A stretch of DNA of 64,000 nucleotides, from the NCBI RefSeq assembly GCF_964026575.1, contig NZ_OZ032161.1, positions 1,054,001 through 1,118,000 of the forward strand, in the 5' to 3' direction. Under the pieces are notes generated by a model. The model saw nothing but the letters and a program-made list of their open reading frames with translations. It ran no database searches and was not told the origin of the DNA. The position numbers were made by a program, and so were the translations under genes. Position 1 is the first letter of the stretch; every line of letters begins with the position of its first letter. This stretch comes from Candidatus Tisiphia endosymbiont of Melanophora roralis. GTDB lineage: Bacteria; Pseudomonadota; Alphaproteobacteria; Rickettsiales; Rickettsiaceae. Below are positions 44,955 to 54,363 of this stretch, piece by piece.

Positions 44955-45557
44955 ATGCAAGTATTCGTTGGAAAAGCTGCACCGGATTTTACAGCTAAAG
45001 CTATTATGCCTGATAATAGTATAGAATCTGAATTTAATCTTAAAAATTATGCTACGGGTCATAAAGTTGTATTGTTTTTTTATCCCCTAGATTTTACTTT
45101 TGTTTGTCCATCAGAAATTATAGCCTTTAATAATAGATTAGGAGAATTTACTGAAAGAAATACAAAGTTAATAGCAATAAGCGTTGACTCGCATTTTTCT
45201 CATTTGGCTTGGAAGAATACTCCTTACAATAAAGGTGGTGTTGGCAATATCCAAATTCCTATGGTGGCAGATCTTAATAAAAATGCCTCACATAGTTATA
45301 ATGTACTTCATGATGATGGAATATCACTGCGTGGTACTTTTGTTATTGATGAAGAATTCATAGTACGCCATTTGTCAGTTAATGATTTGCCAATTGGTAG
45401 AAATATTGATGAAGTAATAAGACTGATAGATGCTCTAGACTATAATGCAAAGCATGGTGAAGTATGTCCAGCTGGGTGGCATAAAGGTGATGAAGGTATT
45501 ACCCCATCACATAAAGGAGTGGCAGATTACTTAGCTTCCAATGCAGAAAAATTATAG
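44955..45557 (+). CDS. Typical 2-Cys peroxiredoxin (AhpC/Prx1)
   Basis: 200 residues from the ATG at 44955, which has AAGGA 7 bases upstream; a longer frame to 44934 is less likely. Peroxidatic Cys51 in FTFVCPSE, resolving Cys in GEVCPAGW near residue 171, and the PLDFTFVCP / KNTPYNKGGVGNIQIP segments of the Prx1 group. It reduces hydrogen peroxide and peroxynitrite in the cytosol, using thioredoxin or AhpF-like partners. No reductase gene is adjacent. Confidence 0.94.
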   Translation: MQVFVGKAAPDFTAKAIMPDNSIESEFNLKNYATGHKVVLFFYPLDFTFVCPSEIIAFNNRLGEFTERNTKLIAISVDSHFSHLAWKNTPYNKGGVGNIQIPMVADLNKNASHSYNVLHDDGISLRGTFVIDEEFIVRHLSVNDLPIGRNIDEVIRLIDALDYNAKHGEVCPAGWHKGDEGITPSHKGVADYLASNAEKL

Positions 45558-45590
45558 TATATAGCGTAGGTTTTGCCGGATCAGTAGGAT

Positions 45591-45635
45591 GTCATTGCTA
45601 GCTACTAACACCAATATACCGTAGCTAGAAATGAC
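45591..45635. repeat. Hairpin downstream of the peroxiredoxin gene
   Basis: gtcattgctagctac (45591-45605) pairs with gtagctagaaatgac (45621-45635) with one interruption and a 15-base loop. It resembles the gtcattc repeat family and could also help end transcription. The rest of the gap to dprA shows nothing else. Confidence 0.5.
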
Positions 45636-45827
45636 GATTGCTTAAGTTGACACACATAGGTTTACGCAGGTTTCCACGACCAGTTGTCATTTTTAAACTT
45701 CTCTAGTTAGAAATTAATTGTTTTTTTATTTTTTTACTTAGTGGGAAAAAATTTTGCTATATACTGCAAATATCATCCAAAGGATAATTTATGTCAAAGT
45801 AAGCTTAAAGCCAAAGAAAGAGATTTG

Positions 45828-46985
45828 ATGCTTAAGGAGCTATTTTTGGATACTAACCGAGTATCTTATACAAAAGAAACAATTGATATTCTAAGACTAA
45901 TTAGGAGTGAAAATGTTGGTTCAAGGACTTTTTGGAGTTTAATAAAGCTATTTGGTAGTAGTAGTGCTGCTATTGAAAACATCCAAGAATTTTCGCTGCG
46001 AGGTGGACGTTCTAAACCAGTAAAGGTATTTTCACAAAGTGAGGCAAGTAAAGAACTTGAGCTTTTGGAAAAGAATAATGCCAAAATTATTACCTATAAG
46101 TCTCTAGAATATTCAAGGTTATTGTTAGAGATTTTTGATTGCCCGCCTATACTAAGTTATAAGGGCAATATCGGGTTATTATCACACGAAAGATGTTTAG
46201 CAATTGTTGGAGCAAGAAATGCTTCAGTAAATGGTCGTGCTTTTGCAGCTAAAATCGCTAAGGAATTGACAGACGCAGATTATATAATGGTTTCTGGACT
46301 TGCAAGAGGTATTGATACGGCAGTGCATCAAGTTAATATCTCTAAAACAATAGGAGTTATAGCTGGAGGAATTGATCATGTTTACCCCATAGAAAATGTT
46401 AAATTATTCGAGCAAATTCAGCAAGAGGGGTTAATAATTGCTGAATTACCAATAGGTTCAAAACCTCTTGGACAACATTTCCCACAACGTAATCGATTGA
46501 TTTCTGGTATATCTCTTGGAACGGTAGTAATTGAGGCAAGCCTAAAATCTGGATCATTAATAACAGCAAGGTTTGCTTTAGAACAGAATAGAGAAGTATT
46601 TGCAGTGCCGGGATTTCCGCTAGATTCTAGGTGTCAGGGTACTAATAAACTCATCAAGGAAGGAGCATACATGGTGGAATCTACCCAAGATATAGTAACT
46701 AATCTACCACATTTTTCTAAGGTTGTCAGCAAATCTAAGGATGTGGCAAATGATTCAGCTGAGAATAACCAGTTTAAAGCGTTAGATATAAAATATGCTA
46801 ATCCAATTACCAACGATATGCGTATGAAAGTTAAGGAGCTTTTATCTTCAACTCCTATAGATTTTGATTGTTTGCATCAAACGCAGCTACCTTTGCAGGT
46901 TATATATATGATAATACTGGAGCTAGAACTGGCTGGAAAAATAACTAGATATCCTGGCAACAAGATATCTTTAATTTATAAATAA
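45828..46985 (+). CDS. dprA: DNA processing protein DprA
   Basis: 385 residues from the ATG at 45828. The frame is open back to a GTG at 45741, but there is no ribosome-binding site there. Rossmann fold motifs: ERCLAIVGARNASVNGRAFA, VSGLARGIDTAVHQ, GVIAGGIDHVYPIEN and PQRNRLISGISLGTVVIEASLKSGSLITARFA. DprA protects single-stranded DNA and loads RecA during natural transformation; in obligate intracellular bacteria its role is unclear. A C-terminal winged-helix-like part is present. topA starts 2 bases after its stop. Confidence 0.9.
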   Translation: MLKELFLDTNRVSYTKETIDILRLIRSENVGSRTFWSLIKLFGSSSAAIENIQEFSLRGGRSKPVKVFSQSEASKELELLEKNNAKIITYKSLEYSRLLLEIFDCPPILSYKGNIGLLSHERCLAIVGARNASVNGRAFAAKIAKELTDADYIMVSGLARGIDTAVHQVNISKTIGVIAGGIDHVYPIENVKLFEQIQQEGLIIAELPIGSKPLGQHFPQRNRLISGISLGTVVIEASLKSGSLITARFALEQNREVFAVPGFPLDSRCQGTNKLIKEGAYMVESTQDIVTNLPHFSKVVSKSKDVANDSAENNQFKALDIKYANPITNDMRMKVKELLSSTPIDFDCLHQTQLPLQVIYMIILELELAGKITRYPGNKISLIYK

Positions 46986-46987
46986 AT

Positions 46988-49399
46988 ATGAAATTAGTAA
47001 TAGTAGAATCGCCAGCAAAGGCAAAAACAATAAATAAATATCTAGATAATGGTTTTAAAGTTATTGCTTCGTTTGGGCATATTAGAGATTTACCATCTAA
47101 AAATGGTTCAGTTCTGCCAAATGAAGATTTTGCTATGAAATATATTATATCAGATAAAGCAGAAAAATATGTTGAAGCAATAACTAAAGATGCTGCCAAG
47201 GCTGAAATGGTTTATCTAGCAACAGATCGAGACCGAGAAGGAGAATCAATTGCTTGGCATGTTGCAGAAATAATAAAAGAAAAAAACTTGGTTAAATCTA
47301 GTGATTTCTTTAAAAGAGTAGCATTTGATGAAGTTACAAAAAAAGCTATTTTACATGCAATTGAAAACCCAAGAAAGATTGATATTGATTTGGTTAATGC
47401 TCAGCAAGCAAGGAGGGCATTAGACTATTTAGTAGGATTTACTTTATCGCCGATATTATGGCGTAAATTGCCAGGATGTAGATCAGCCGGAAGAGTGCAG
47501 TCTGTAGCACTGAGACTTATTTGCGAACGAGAAGATGAAATTGAACGTTTTAAATCGCAAGAATATTGGGATATTAGTCTTAATGTTCTTAATAGTAATA
47601 ATGAACCGTTTTTAGCAAGATTAACTCATGTTAATGGTGAAAAATTAGAGAAATTCTCAATTACTAATGAACTAGCTGCCAATGATCTAGTCGAGAAAAT
47701 AAAATTAAAGAATTTTCATGTTGCAACTATAGAAAAAAAACAGCAAAAACGTCAACCGCAACCGCCTTTTATTACCTCTTCGCTGCAGCAAGAAGCTGCA
47801 AGAAAATTAGGGTTTACTGCTAAAAAGACTATGCAAATTGCCCAAAAACTTTACGAAGGTATGGATATAGGTAATGAAACTATAGGTTTGATCACTTATA
47901 TGAGAACGGACGGGACAACTCTTGCTAGTGAAGCTGTTGAACAAATACGTCAGTTGATAGATAAGAATTTTGGGGATAAATATTTGCCAGCTAGCCAGCG
48001 AGTTTATAAATCTAAAGCTAAAAATGCCCAAGAAGCTCACGAAGCGATTAGACCAACTGATATTACCTTGCTACCAGAAAAGTTAAAAGATAAACTAGAT
48101 AAAGACTTTTACAAACTTTATGACCTAATTTGGAAGAGAACGGTAGCTTGCCAAATGGAAAATGTTATTATTGATTTGGTAGTAGCTCAGCTTGATACAG
48201 AAGATAAAGAATTTACATGCAGAGCAAATGGCTCAATTATTGCGTTTGATGGTTTTTATAAAATCTATCGAGAAGGTCTAGATGATGAAACAGAAGAAGA
48301 AAATAGACTTCTACCACCGCTAAAAGAAGGAGAGAAATTAATTACAGATTCAGTAAATCCAGCACAACATTTCACTGATCCGCCACCAAGATATTCTGAA
48401 GCTAGTTTAGTAAAGAGGCTTGAGGAACTTGGTATTGGTCGCCCATCTACTTATGCTTCGATTATATCAGTGTTGCAAGATAGAAAATATGTAGTTGTTG
48501 AGAAAAAACGATTCTTCCCAGAGGAATTAGGGCGTTTAGTTACAATATTTTTGACAGGTTTTTTTAAGAAATATGTGGAATATGATTTTACAGCTGATCT
48601 TGAAAATGATTTAGATGAGGTGGCAGAAGGTAAAATAGAATGGAAGTCTTTACTAAAAAAATTCTGGGATGGGTTTAATAATAATGTAGAAGTAGTTAGT
48701 GGAAAAAAAATATCTGATATAATTACTTATGTTGAAGAAGCCTTAGATTATCACTTATTTGGAGAAAAGTCAGAAAGTAACAATTCAAGAATTTGCCCAT
48801 CCTGCTCTACAGGTCAATTAGGTCTGAAGCTTGGTAAGTTTGGAGCATTCTTAGCTTGTAGTAATTACCCAGAATGTACTTTCAAAAAACAAATTACCTC
48901 TAAAAATAGTGATGATGTTGCTACTATGGAAGAGAACAAACTATTAGGAGTAAATAAGGATGGTTTTGATGTTTTTCTAAAGAAAGGCCCCTATGGTTTA
49001 TATGTACAGACTAGTGAGCAAGTTGCCAAGGGTGAAAAGCCAAAGCGTGCATCATTGCCACCTTCTATTGCCCAAAATGATGTTACTCTTGCTTTAGCTA
49101 TGAGGTTGCTTGAGTTACCGGTTAAATTATGTTTGCATCCTGAATCTCAACAAGAAATTATACTTGGTATAGGTAGATATGGCCCGTATCTTAAATATCT
49201 TGATAGGTTTATTTCAATACCAAAAAGATATGATCCTTTTACCATAGCAACAGAGATCGCTGTAGAAATAATTGAAACTAGTAACAATAAGTTAAAGAAT
49301 AAACAAGAGAAAGATAATGGCAAGCAGGTAATAGTTGCAAAAAAAACTTCTAAAAAGAATGCTACAGCAAAAAAAACAACAAAAAAGAAAAAAGTATAA
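46988..49399 (+). CDS. topA: DNA topoisomerase I
   Basis: 803 residues, type IA. Toprim domain (MKLVIVESPAKAKTINKYL, LATDRDREGESIAWH with the acidic DxD), the catalytic tyrosine in GLITYMRTDGT, and the PPRYSEASLVKRLEELGIGRPSTYASII block. Only one zinc ribbon is clear (ICPSCSTGQLGLKL...CSNYPEC), and the tail is a lysine run typical of rickettsial and alphaproteobacterial TopA. It relaxes negative supercoils. The gene is 2 bases after dprA and 20 bases before gltX, an operon-like arrangement. Confidence 0.97.
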   Translation: MKLVIVESPAKAKTINKYLDNGFKVIASFGHIRDLPSKNGSVLPNEDFAMKYIISDKAEKYVEAITKDAAKAEMVYLATDRDREGESIAWHVAEIIKEKNLVKSSDFFKRVAFDEVTKKAILHAIENPRKIDIDLVNAQQARRALDYLVGFTLSPILWRKLPGCRSAGRVQSVALRLICEREDEIERFKSQEYWDISLNVLNSNNEPFLARLTHVNGEKLEKFSITNELAANDLVEKIKLKNFHVATIEKKQQKRQPQPPFITSSLQQEAARKLGFTAKKTMQIAQKLYEGMDIGNETIGLITYMRTDGTTLASEAVEQIRQLIDKNFGDKYLPASQRVYKSKAKNAQEAHEAIRPTDITLLPEKLKDKLDKDFYKLYDLIWKRTVACQMENVIIDLVVAQLDTEDKEFTCRANGSIIAFDGFYKIYREGLDDETEEENRLLPPLKEGEKLITDSVNPAQHFTDPPPRYSEASLVKRLEELGIGRPSTYASIISVLQDRKYVVVEKKRFFPEELGRLVTIFLTGFFKKYVEYDFTADLENDLDEVAEGKIEWKSLLKKFWDGFNNNVEVVSGKKISDIITYVEEALDYHLFGEKSESNNSRICPSCSTGQLGLKLGKFGAFLACSNYPECTFKKQITSKNSDDVATMEENKLLGVNKDGFDVFLKKGPYGLYVQTSEQVAKGEKPKRASLPPSIAQNDVTLALAMRLLELPVKLCLHPESQQEIILGIGRYGPYLKYLDRFISIPKRYDPFTIATEIAVEIIETSNNKLKNKQEKDNGKQVIVAKKTSKKNATAKKTTKKKKV

Positions 49400-49419
49400 T
49401 AAGCGGTTAAGATAAAATT

Positions 49420-50898
49420 ATGGGAAGGGTTATCACAAGATTCGCACCATCACCAACAGGTATGCTACATATAGGTAATAGTAGAACAGCTCTGATAAAT
49501 TGGTTATATACTAGAAAGCATAATGGCCTATTCATTTTAAGGTTTGATGATACTGATTTTGAGCGTAGCAAACAGCAATATAAAAATGCTATTGAACAGG
49601 ATTTGAAATTTCTAGGGCTTAACTGGGATCAAACGTTTTGCCAATCTAATAGACTTGCTAAATATGAAGCTGTAAAGACATTATTATTGCAAAAAAATAG
49701 ATTATATCCTTGTTTTGAGACGCAAGAAGAGCTGGAACTGAAACGTAAATTACAATTATCAAGAGGACTGCCCCCCATCTATGACCGGGCAGCTTTGAAT
49801 TTAACTCAACAACAAATAAATGATTATATTAGTCAAGGAAGAAAGCCGCATTATCGATTCTTGGTATCGCATACTCCAATTATATGGCAAGATATGATTA
49901 AGGGTGAAGTTAAATATGATGGGAAAAATCTTGGTGATCCGATAGTTATCAGAGAAGATAATAGTATGACTTATATGCTTTGTTCAGTTATTGATGATAT
50001 TGATTATTCGATTACCCATATTATTAGGGGCGAAGATCATGTAACTAATACGGCGATTCAGCTACAAATGTTTGAAGCCCTACAGGGAGTGCTATACTCA
50101 CATCAAAAGAGTATATACTCAAATGATTTGGAGAATTGGAACGGAAAACAAGGGGAGAGCGAACGGAGCGTATATAAGGTGCGTGAGTACGCGAATACCC
50201 TGCAGTTTTCCGAAGCCAATTCTTCAAAGCAGAAGAGTATACCGAATTTTGCTCATCTTGGTCTAGTTATTAGCCGAGATGACAAAATATCTAAAAGAAT
50301 CGGAGGGTTTGAGATCGCTGCTCTAAGGGATGAAATTGGATTAGAACCAATGGCAATTAATAGTTTTTTTAGTTTAATTGGTTCGTCATCAAGTATTGCA
50401 TCGTTTAAGAATTTAGATCAGCTAATAAAAGAATTTGACATTAATAATTTTTCTAAAAGTCCAACAACTTATTTGCCGGAGGAATTAGAACGTCTGAATC
50501 ATAAATTACTAATTAGCCTTAGTTTTGATGAAGTAAAAGATCGTTTAAGAGAGATTAAGGCTGAGCAAGTAACTGAACAGTTTTGGTTGGCAGTGAGAGC
50601 TAATTTGCAAAAATTATATGAAATAAAAGATTGGTGGAATATTTGTTACTCCCCATCTAAAGTTGAAGGCTTAGATAAAGATTTTTTAAAACAGGCAGCT
50701 ATATTATTACCAGACGACCCAATCACCCTCGACAGCTGGAGCATATGGACTAAAAAAATTATGGTCGTTACTGGTAAAAAGGGCAAGGATGTATTCTTAC
50801 CTCTAAGACTTAGCATAACGGGAATGGCATCCGGACCGGAAATGTCAGTAATATTACCCTTACTTCGCAGAGAGGAAATTATAAAAAGATTAAGTTGA
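49420..50898 (+). CDS. gltX: Glutamyl-tRNA synthetase with a 42-residue RPE-encoded insert
   Basis: 492 residues, about 450 without the insert. Class I motifs are intact: HIGN at 17-20 (in [16 protein letters not shown]) and KISKR at 289-293, with [21 protein letters not shown] before them. Residues 233-274 are encoded by an RPE-like element (50116-50241) inserted in frame between QKSI and PNFAHLGL; a 9-bp duplication (aagagtata) marks both sides. The insert sits 15 residues before KISKR, near the tRNA acceptor and ATP site, yet leaves both motifs intact. Rickettsiae usually have two gltX genes; the second is not here. Confidence 0.93.
   Translation: MGRVITRFAPSPTGMLHIGNSRTALINWLYTRKHNGLFILRFDDTDFERSKQQYKNAIEQDLKFLGLNWDQTFCQSNRLAKYEAVKTLLLQKNRLYPCFETQEELELKRKLQLSRGLPPIYDRAALNLTQQQINDYISQGRKPHYRFLVSHTPIIWQDMIKGEVKYDGKNLGDPIVIREDNSMTYMLCSVIDDIDYSITHIIRGEDHVTNTAIQLQMFEALQGVLYSHQKSIYSNDLENWNGKQGESERSVYKVREYANTLQFSEANSSKQKSIPNFAHLGLVISRDDKISKRIGGFEIAALRDEIGLEPMAINSFFSLIGSSSSIASFKNLDQLIKEFDINNFSKSPTTYLPEELERLNHKLLISLSFDEVKDRLREIKAEQVTEQFWLAVRANLQKLYEIKDWWNICYSPSKVEGLDKDFLKQAAILLPDDPITLDSWSIWTKKIMVVTGKKGKDVFLPLRLSITGMASGPEMSVILPLLRREEIIKRLS
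50116..50241 (+). repeat. RPE-like element inserted in frame in gltX
   Basis: 126 bases (42 codons) with ends tatactcaaatgatttggag and gcagaagagtata, bounded by aagagtata at 50107-50115 and 50233-50241. The product segment is polar and basic ([20 protein letters not shown]). Rickettsia palindromic elements are known for in-frame insertion into protein genes; this is one such case by sequence. Confidence 0.85.
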
Positions 50899-50943
50899 TT
50901 TTTGTGTTGATCTAAAAAAATAGCCTGAAAGGCTATTAACCCC

Positions 50944-50981
50944 AATTCTGGATAAGAATTGACAAATTCTTATCCAAAATT
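50944..50981 (+). terminator. Module A hairpin after gltX, possible terminator
   Basis: aattctggataagaatt (50944-50960) pairs with aattcttatccaaaatt (50965-50981) around gaca. It is a solitary copy of module A 46 bases after the gltX stop and 69 bases beyond the end of the convergent secreted-protein gene. Any terminator role is inferred from position. Confidence 0.45.
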
Positions 50982-51049
50982 CGCGTGTTACGGATTCTAG
51001 AACGAAAATAACGATCGATAAGACCATTAGATAGAAACCTTCACACCTA

Positions 51050-51586
51050 CTAGTTCGGACAGATATCAGCTTTACAAACTCCAATAATAACTCCATTAGT
51101 ATTATTAGTTATAGTTGCGTTCATACTAGAGCCACATGCTATGAAAGTCATATCTTGACAATTCCTAACTTGAATATGACCTGAAGATACTTCAGTTACA
51201 TTACATCCTGTTCCTGTAATTTGTGGGGGTTTAGTACCAATCTCATAAGTTATGTCAAAGTTAGCAAGAATTATATTGGTGTGATTATCTCCAAAGCTTG
51301 TGCATCTCCACACTTGACCTGTATAACTTATGCGATTCTTCCACTTAAAACTGCATGTATCACCAGGAGCAAAATACCAACCAGCATCGCCCATACTATG
51401 GCATTGGTCATCTTGTATATCTGATTTAACTAATGAAGATTTTTGACTTTTTATTTGACTAGAAGAATTATCTAATTTGTTAACATTCACTGGATCGTTT
51501 TTTATTTTTTCCATTGCTGGATTGCTAGCAAATGCAGATAAAGTGGTACACAATATAAAAGGTATAAAAAAAGAAAATCGCTGCAT
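51050..51586 (-). CDS. Secreted cysteine-containing protein, 178 aa
   Basis: No family recognised. A clear signal peptide (RFSFFIPFILCTTLSAFA, cleavage near residue 21). The mature part has a polar linker and about 110 residues with seven cysteines (DDQCHSMG, GDTCSFKW, RCTSFG, GCNVTE, RNCQDM, FIACGS, VCKADIC), which should form disulfide bonds in the periplasm; the disulfide-forming DsbB gene is 2.8 kb away. Short beta-strand-like segments between cysteines suggest a small secreted domain. Possible extracellular or surface role. Confidence 0.7.
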   Translation of the reverse strand: MQRFSFFIPFILCTTLSAFASNPAMEKIKNDPVNVNKLDNSSSQIKSQKSSLVKSDIQDDQCHSMGDAGWYFAPGDTCSFKWKNRISYTGQVWRCTSFGDNHTNIILANFDITYEIGTKPPQITGTGCNVTEVSSGHIQVRNCQDMTFIACGSSMNATITNNTNGVIIGVCKADICPN

Positions 51587-51702
51587 ATTTATCTCCTTGT
51601 TAATGTTAATAATTATATAGTTTGATAGCGTAACATTTTTTCTGTAAATTGCATGTTAACCCGCTTATTTACGTTAAATCTACAGAAAGAATGTTCGCTA
51701 TC

Positions 51703-51735
51703 GGGACACAATAGGCTATTAAACCGATGTCTTCT
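51703..51735. repeat. Solitary host repeat (gggacacaataggctattaa)
   Basis: This is the same sequence that flanks family 2 MITE copies at 17104, 44583 and 55889, here without a MITE. It therefore shows the empty form of the site. It is 117 bases from the start of the secreted-protein gene. The remainder of 51587-51818 has no gene. Confidence 0.6.
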
Positions 51736-51818
51736 AACAAACTGTTCTAATAGTTTGTGTTTTTACATAATGCGTAGCATTTTGTTTGCTGCTTACATAA
51801 AACTTAAGTTAAAGTAAA

Positions 51819-53996
51819 TTAGGATAAACCATGACCTCCTACCTTCCGAGTTTTAAAAGCAAGAGCTGACTTTTGGGATTCTTGATTAATTTCAACAATT
51901 CTATCATTTAGGAATTTTTGTAAATTTACATCATCTTTAACATTAACATGTTCTCCTTGCCGTTGGTATCCCATTTTAGGAGATCCATTTATACTTGTTA
52001 TCCTCTCTTCTGTTCTTAATCTAACCTGCCCTACATTCGCTTCTCTCTCTCCTCCAGAACCAATTTCTTTAACTCTTTCTCCCCTTCCATCCGCTTCAAC
52101 CTTTGCTAATTCCATTAATAGTTTTATCTGTTCTTGAGGAGTTGATAATTTTTTTAATTCTTCATTGATATATTGTTTCTGCTTTTCAAGTGCATTTTTT
52201 TGCAAATTTTTATATATCTCTTCTGCTTGTGCAGTAATCTTAACATTGGTTTTTCGAGATGGAATTACCCGTGTTGCTAGGTTCTTCCTAAGGGATTGTG
52301 CTACCTCTTTTGCACTTTCCTTAACAGACTTTGACCCAACTAATCTGCTAGCTGTACGAACATTATCAACTACTTTTGGTGTTAGAACGGGGGCATTCTG
52401 AAGAGTGGGCTTAGGTTCATCTATAATATTACCCCTTGGATTTACTTTCACATTTACTTTTTCTGGTTTTAGAACAGGTGTGGGATCTAGGGCATCAAGA
52501 GGCTTATCTAGAATATTACCCCTTGCATTTACTTCTTCCTCTTGGGTCGTGTCAGCAAGAGAAACCACAGCCTCTTTTGTTCTACCCAACTCCTCAGTCT
52601 TCTGAGGGGAAGTTATAATACGGTCCACAGATAGTGTATCGATAGATTGTGAAATATCCACGCCATGTCCCTTGTTTTTGGCTACTTCTTGCATCATTGC
52701 TTTATATTTTTCTTGCGTTACTGGCAAGGTATAGATATGTCCACCATGTTCTATATACCCAACTGCATCAGAGCCAGTTCCATTAAACTTAACTGGACGT
52801 GGTGAGCTGACCTCGATTAGCCTACCATCATCATCATAGTGAGCCGTAAAATATACAGCCTTACTTGCAGCAATATTTCTGCCATGCTGATCCTTTACCG
52901 CTAGCGATAAATGCATTGGACCACCATCATTAAGTTCTATCGGAAAATCTATCGTCCTATAATTTTTAATTTCTACTGGAGTACCATCACTTTTTTGCAC
53001 TGTTTGAGGTGGATTTATTTGATGTGTTGCTTCTGTTAATGTAGCAATCTCGTTACCATTTGCATCTCGTACTATCTGCGTTTTAGTAGTAATACCATTA
53101 GCACTTCCTCCAACTCCATCCTTCCATTCCATAGTACTAAATCTATCTGCAAACTGAGTATGAACATTCTTGTAGCCGGCAATTTCGACTTGTTCCAAAG
53201 CTCTTTTTAACTCAACTCCTCTCAGAACTTCACTGATTTTCTCTTTGTTTTCTTCATTCTCACAGTACGCACGAAATTTAGTTATATCTCCAATTTCTTC
53301 TAGTTTTGCTATATTATTCTTTACTAGAGCTTCAACTATTAGCTCCCTCTGCTTGGTTAAGATTTGATTCCTAATTGCTTGGGTTATAGGGTCAACATCT
53401 AGATCGGCAGCAGAAAAAGAAGAGGTACGGATAGAGTCAAAAGAAGGACCTTCAGAATGCTCTTCTAATTCTCTAAGATTTTCCTCAGCAGAACCTTGCA
53501 ATACAAAAACGTCCTGAGCGAGTTCTTCTTGAGCAGGTTCTTCTTTAGTAGAAGCAATGATTGCCTGCAACTTATCTTCATATTTTTCTAAACCACCAAG
53601 AGTTTTTTTACTCTGCATGGATTGTTGCAGTTTGTCAGCTAATATATCAAACACTATAAATTTATTAAATGTTAACTTATCTTGTTCAGTTAACTCATCT
53701 TTAGTCTTTTCCCCTATCTTTTTACATTCATCAGCATTAGTCTTGATTGCTTCAGCCAAACCATCTAATACATCATTTACTACAACAACCTTGAGTTCTT
53801 TTGAAATATAATGATTTTCCAAAACTCTATTTGGAATTTCGAGTAGGTGGTTAAATAGAGGATCAACGACCTCATGTTCAACTAGATCATTTTTTGCCTG
53901 AATATCTACTTTTTCTCCAGCTTTATCTATTTCAATCATCAAGTCTGTATAATAATCAAAATACTCTCTAGGATTTTTCTCTTCACTCTTACTCAT
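51819..53996 (-). CDS. sca4: Sca4-like surface cell antigen protein
   Basis: 725 residues from the ATG at 53994-53996 (ribosome-binding site AGGGTGG); a GTG at 54005 is the alternative start. The block about 204-465 matches Sca4 (gene D) as I recall it: DPITQAIRNQI, EIAGYKNVHTQF, RTIDFPIELNDGGPMHLSL, AVYFTAHY, PRPVKFNGTGSDAVGYIEHGG and YKAMMQEV. Sca4 is a secreted cytosolic protein that binds vinculin in the host and promotes cell-to-cell spread. Its usual length is about 1,000, so this one is short; the N-terminal 200 residues do not match, and residues about 500-550 have a tandem repeat (ARGNILDKP..., PRGNIIDEP...). No signal peptide, as in Sca4. Confidence 0.88.
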   Translation of the reverse strand: MSKSEEKNPREYFDYYTDLMIEIDKAGEKVDIQAKNDLVEHEVVDPLFNHLLEIPNRVLENHYISKELKVVVVNDVLDGLAEAIKTNADECKKIGEKTKDELTEQDKLTFNKFIVFDILADKLQQSMQSKKTLGGLEKYEDKLQAIIASTKEEPAQEELAQDVFVLQGSAEENLRELEEHSEGPSFDSIRTSSFSAADLDVDPITQAIRNQILTKQRELIVEALVKNNIAKLEEIGDITKFRAYCENEENKEKISEVLRGVELKRALEQVEIAGYKNVHTQFADRFSTMEWKDGVGGSANGITTKTQIVRDANGNEIATLTEATHQINPPQTVQKSDGTPVEIKNYRTIDFPIELNDGGPMHLSLAVKDQHGRNIAASKAVYFTAHYDDDGRLIEVSSPRPVKFNGTGSDAVGYIEHGGHIYTLPVTQEKYKAMMQEVAKNKGHGVDISQSIDTLSVDRIITSPQKTEELGRTKEAVVSLADTTQEEEVNARGNILDKPLDALDPTPVLKPEKVNVKVNPRGNIIDEPKPTLQNAPVLTPKVVDNVRTASRLVGSKSVKESAKEVAQSLRKNLATRVIPSRKTNVKITAQAEEIYKNLQKNALEKQKQYINEELKKLSTPQEQIKLLMELAKVEADGRGERVKEIGSGGEREANVGQVRLRTEERITSINGSPKMGYQRQGEHVNVKDDVNLQKFLNDRIVEINQESQKSALAFKTRKVGGHGLS

Positions 53997-54192
53997 TTTT
54001 ACCACCCTATTCTTAAATTCTAATTATATTGATGCTAGATAATATTCTTATTTAAAGCAACTAAAAAAGTAGAGTCCATCACTTTAATTATATCATAAAT
54101 AATATTAGCACTAAGCATATACGCAATTATATCTTGACATTTTCTTTGCCTAGAGGCAAACTAAGCTCTAACAAGCGGAAGTAACGGTAATT

Positions 54193-54357
54193 ATGATCTT
54201 GATATTTATTTTAATGTTTTATGTTTTTACAATTAATAGGCATAGAGATAGCCAAAAGAGCTATAATTTTATCATACCATTATTTTATATTAATCTTTTA
54301 ATAGCTAATATCTATTTTTACTTACATGCTACTGACCACTTAAATATCTCTTTTTAA
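54193..54357 (+). CDS. Possible 54-aa membrane peptide upstream of dsbB
   Basis: Starts MILIFILMFYVFTINRHR and ends HATDHLNISF, with two hydrophobic stretches (1-13 and about 26-43) separated by a polar loop. It ends 6 bases before the dsbB ATG, so translation could be coupled. A TTGACA at 54134-54139 lies upstream with a poor -10 (CAAACT). No homologue known to me. It could be noise. The remaining 54006-54192 shows no gene. Confidence 0.35.
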   Translation: MILIFILMFYVFTINRHRDSQKSYNFIIPLFYINLLIANIYFYLHATDHLNISF

Positions 54358-54363
54358 TTTGTT

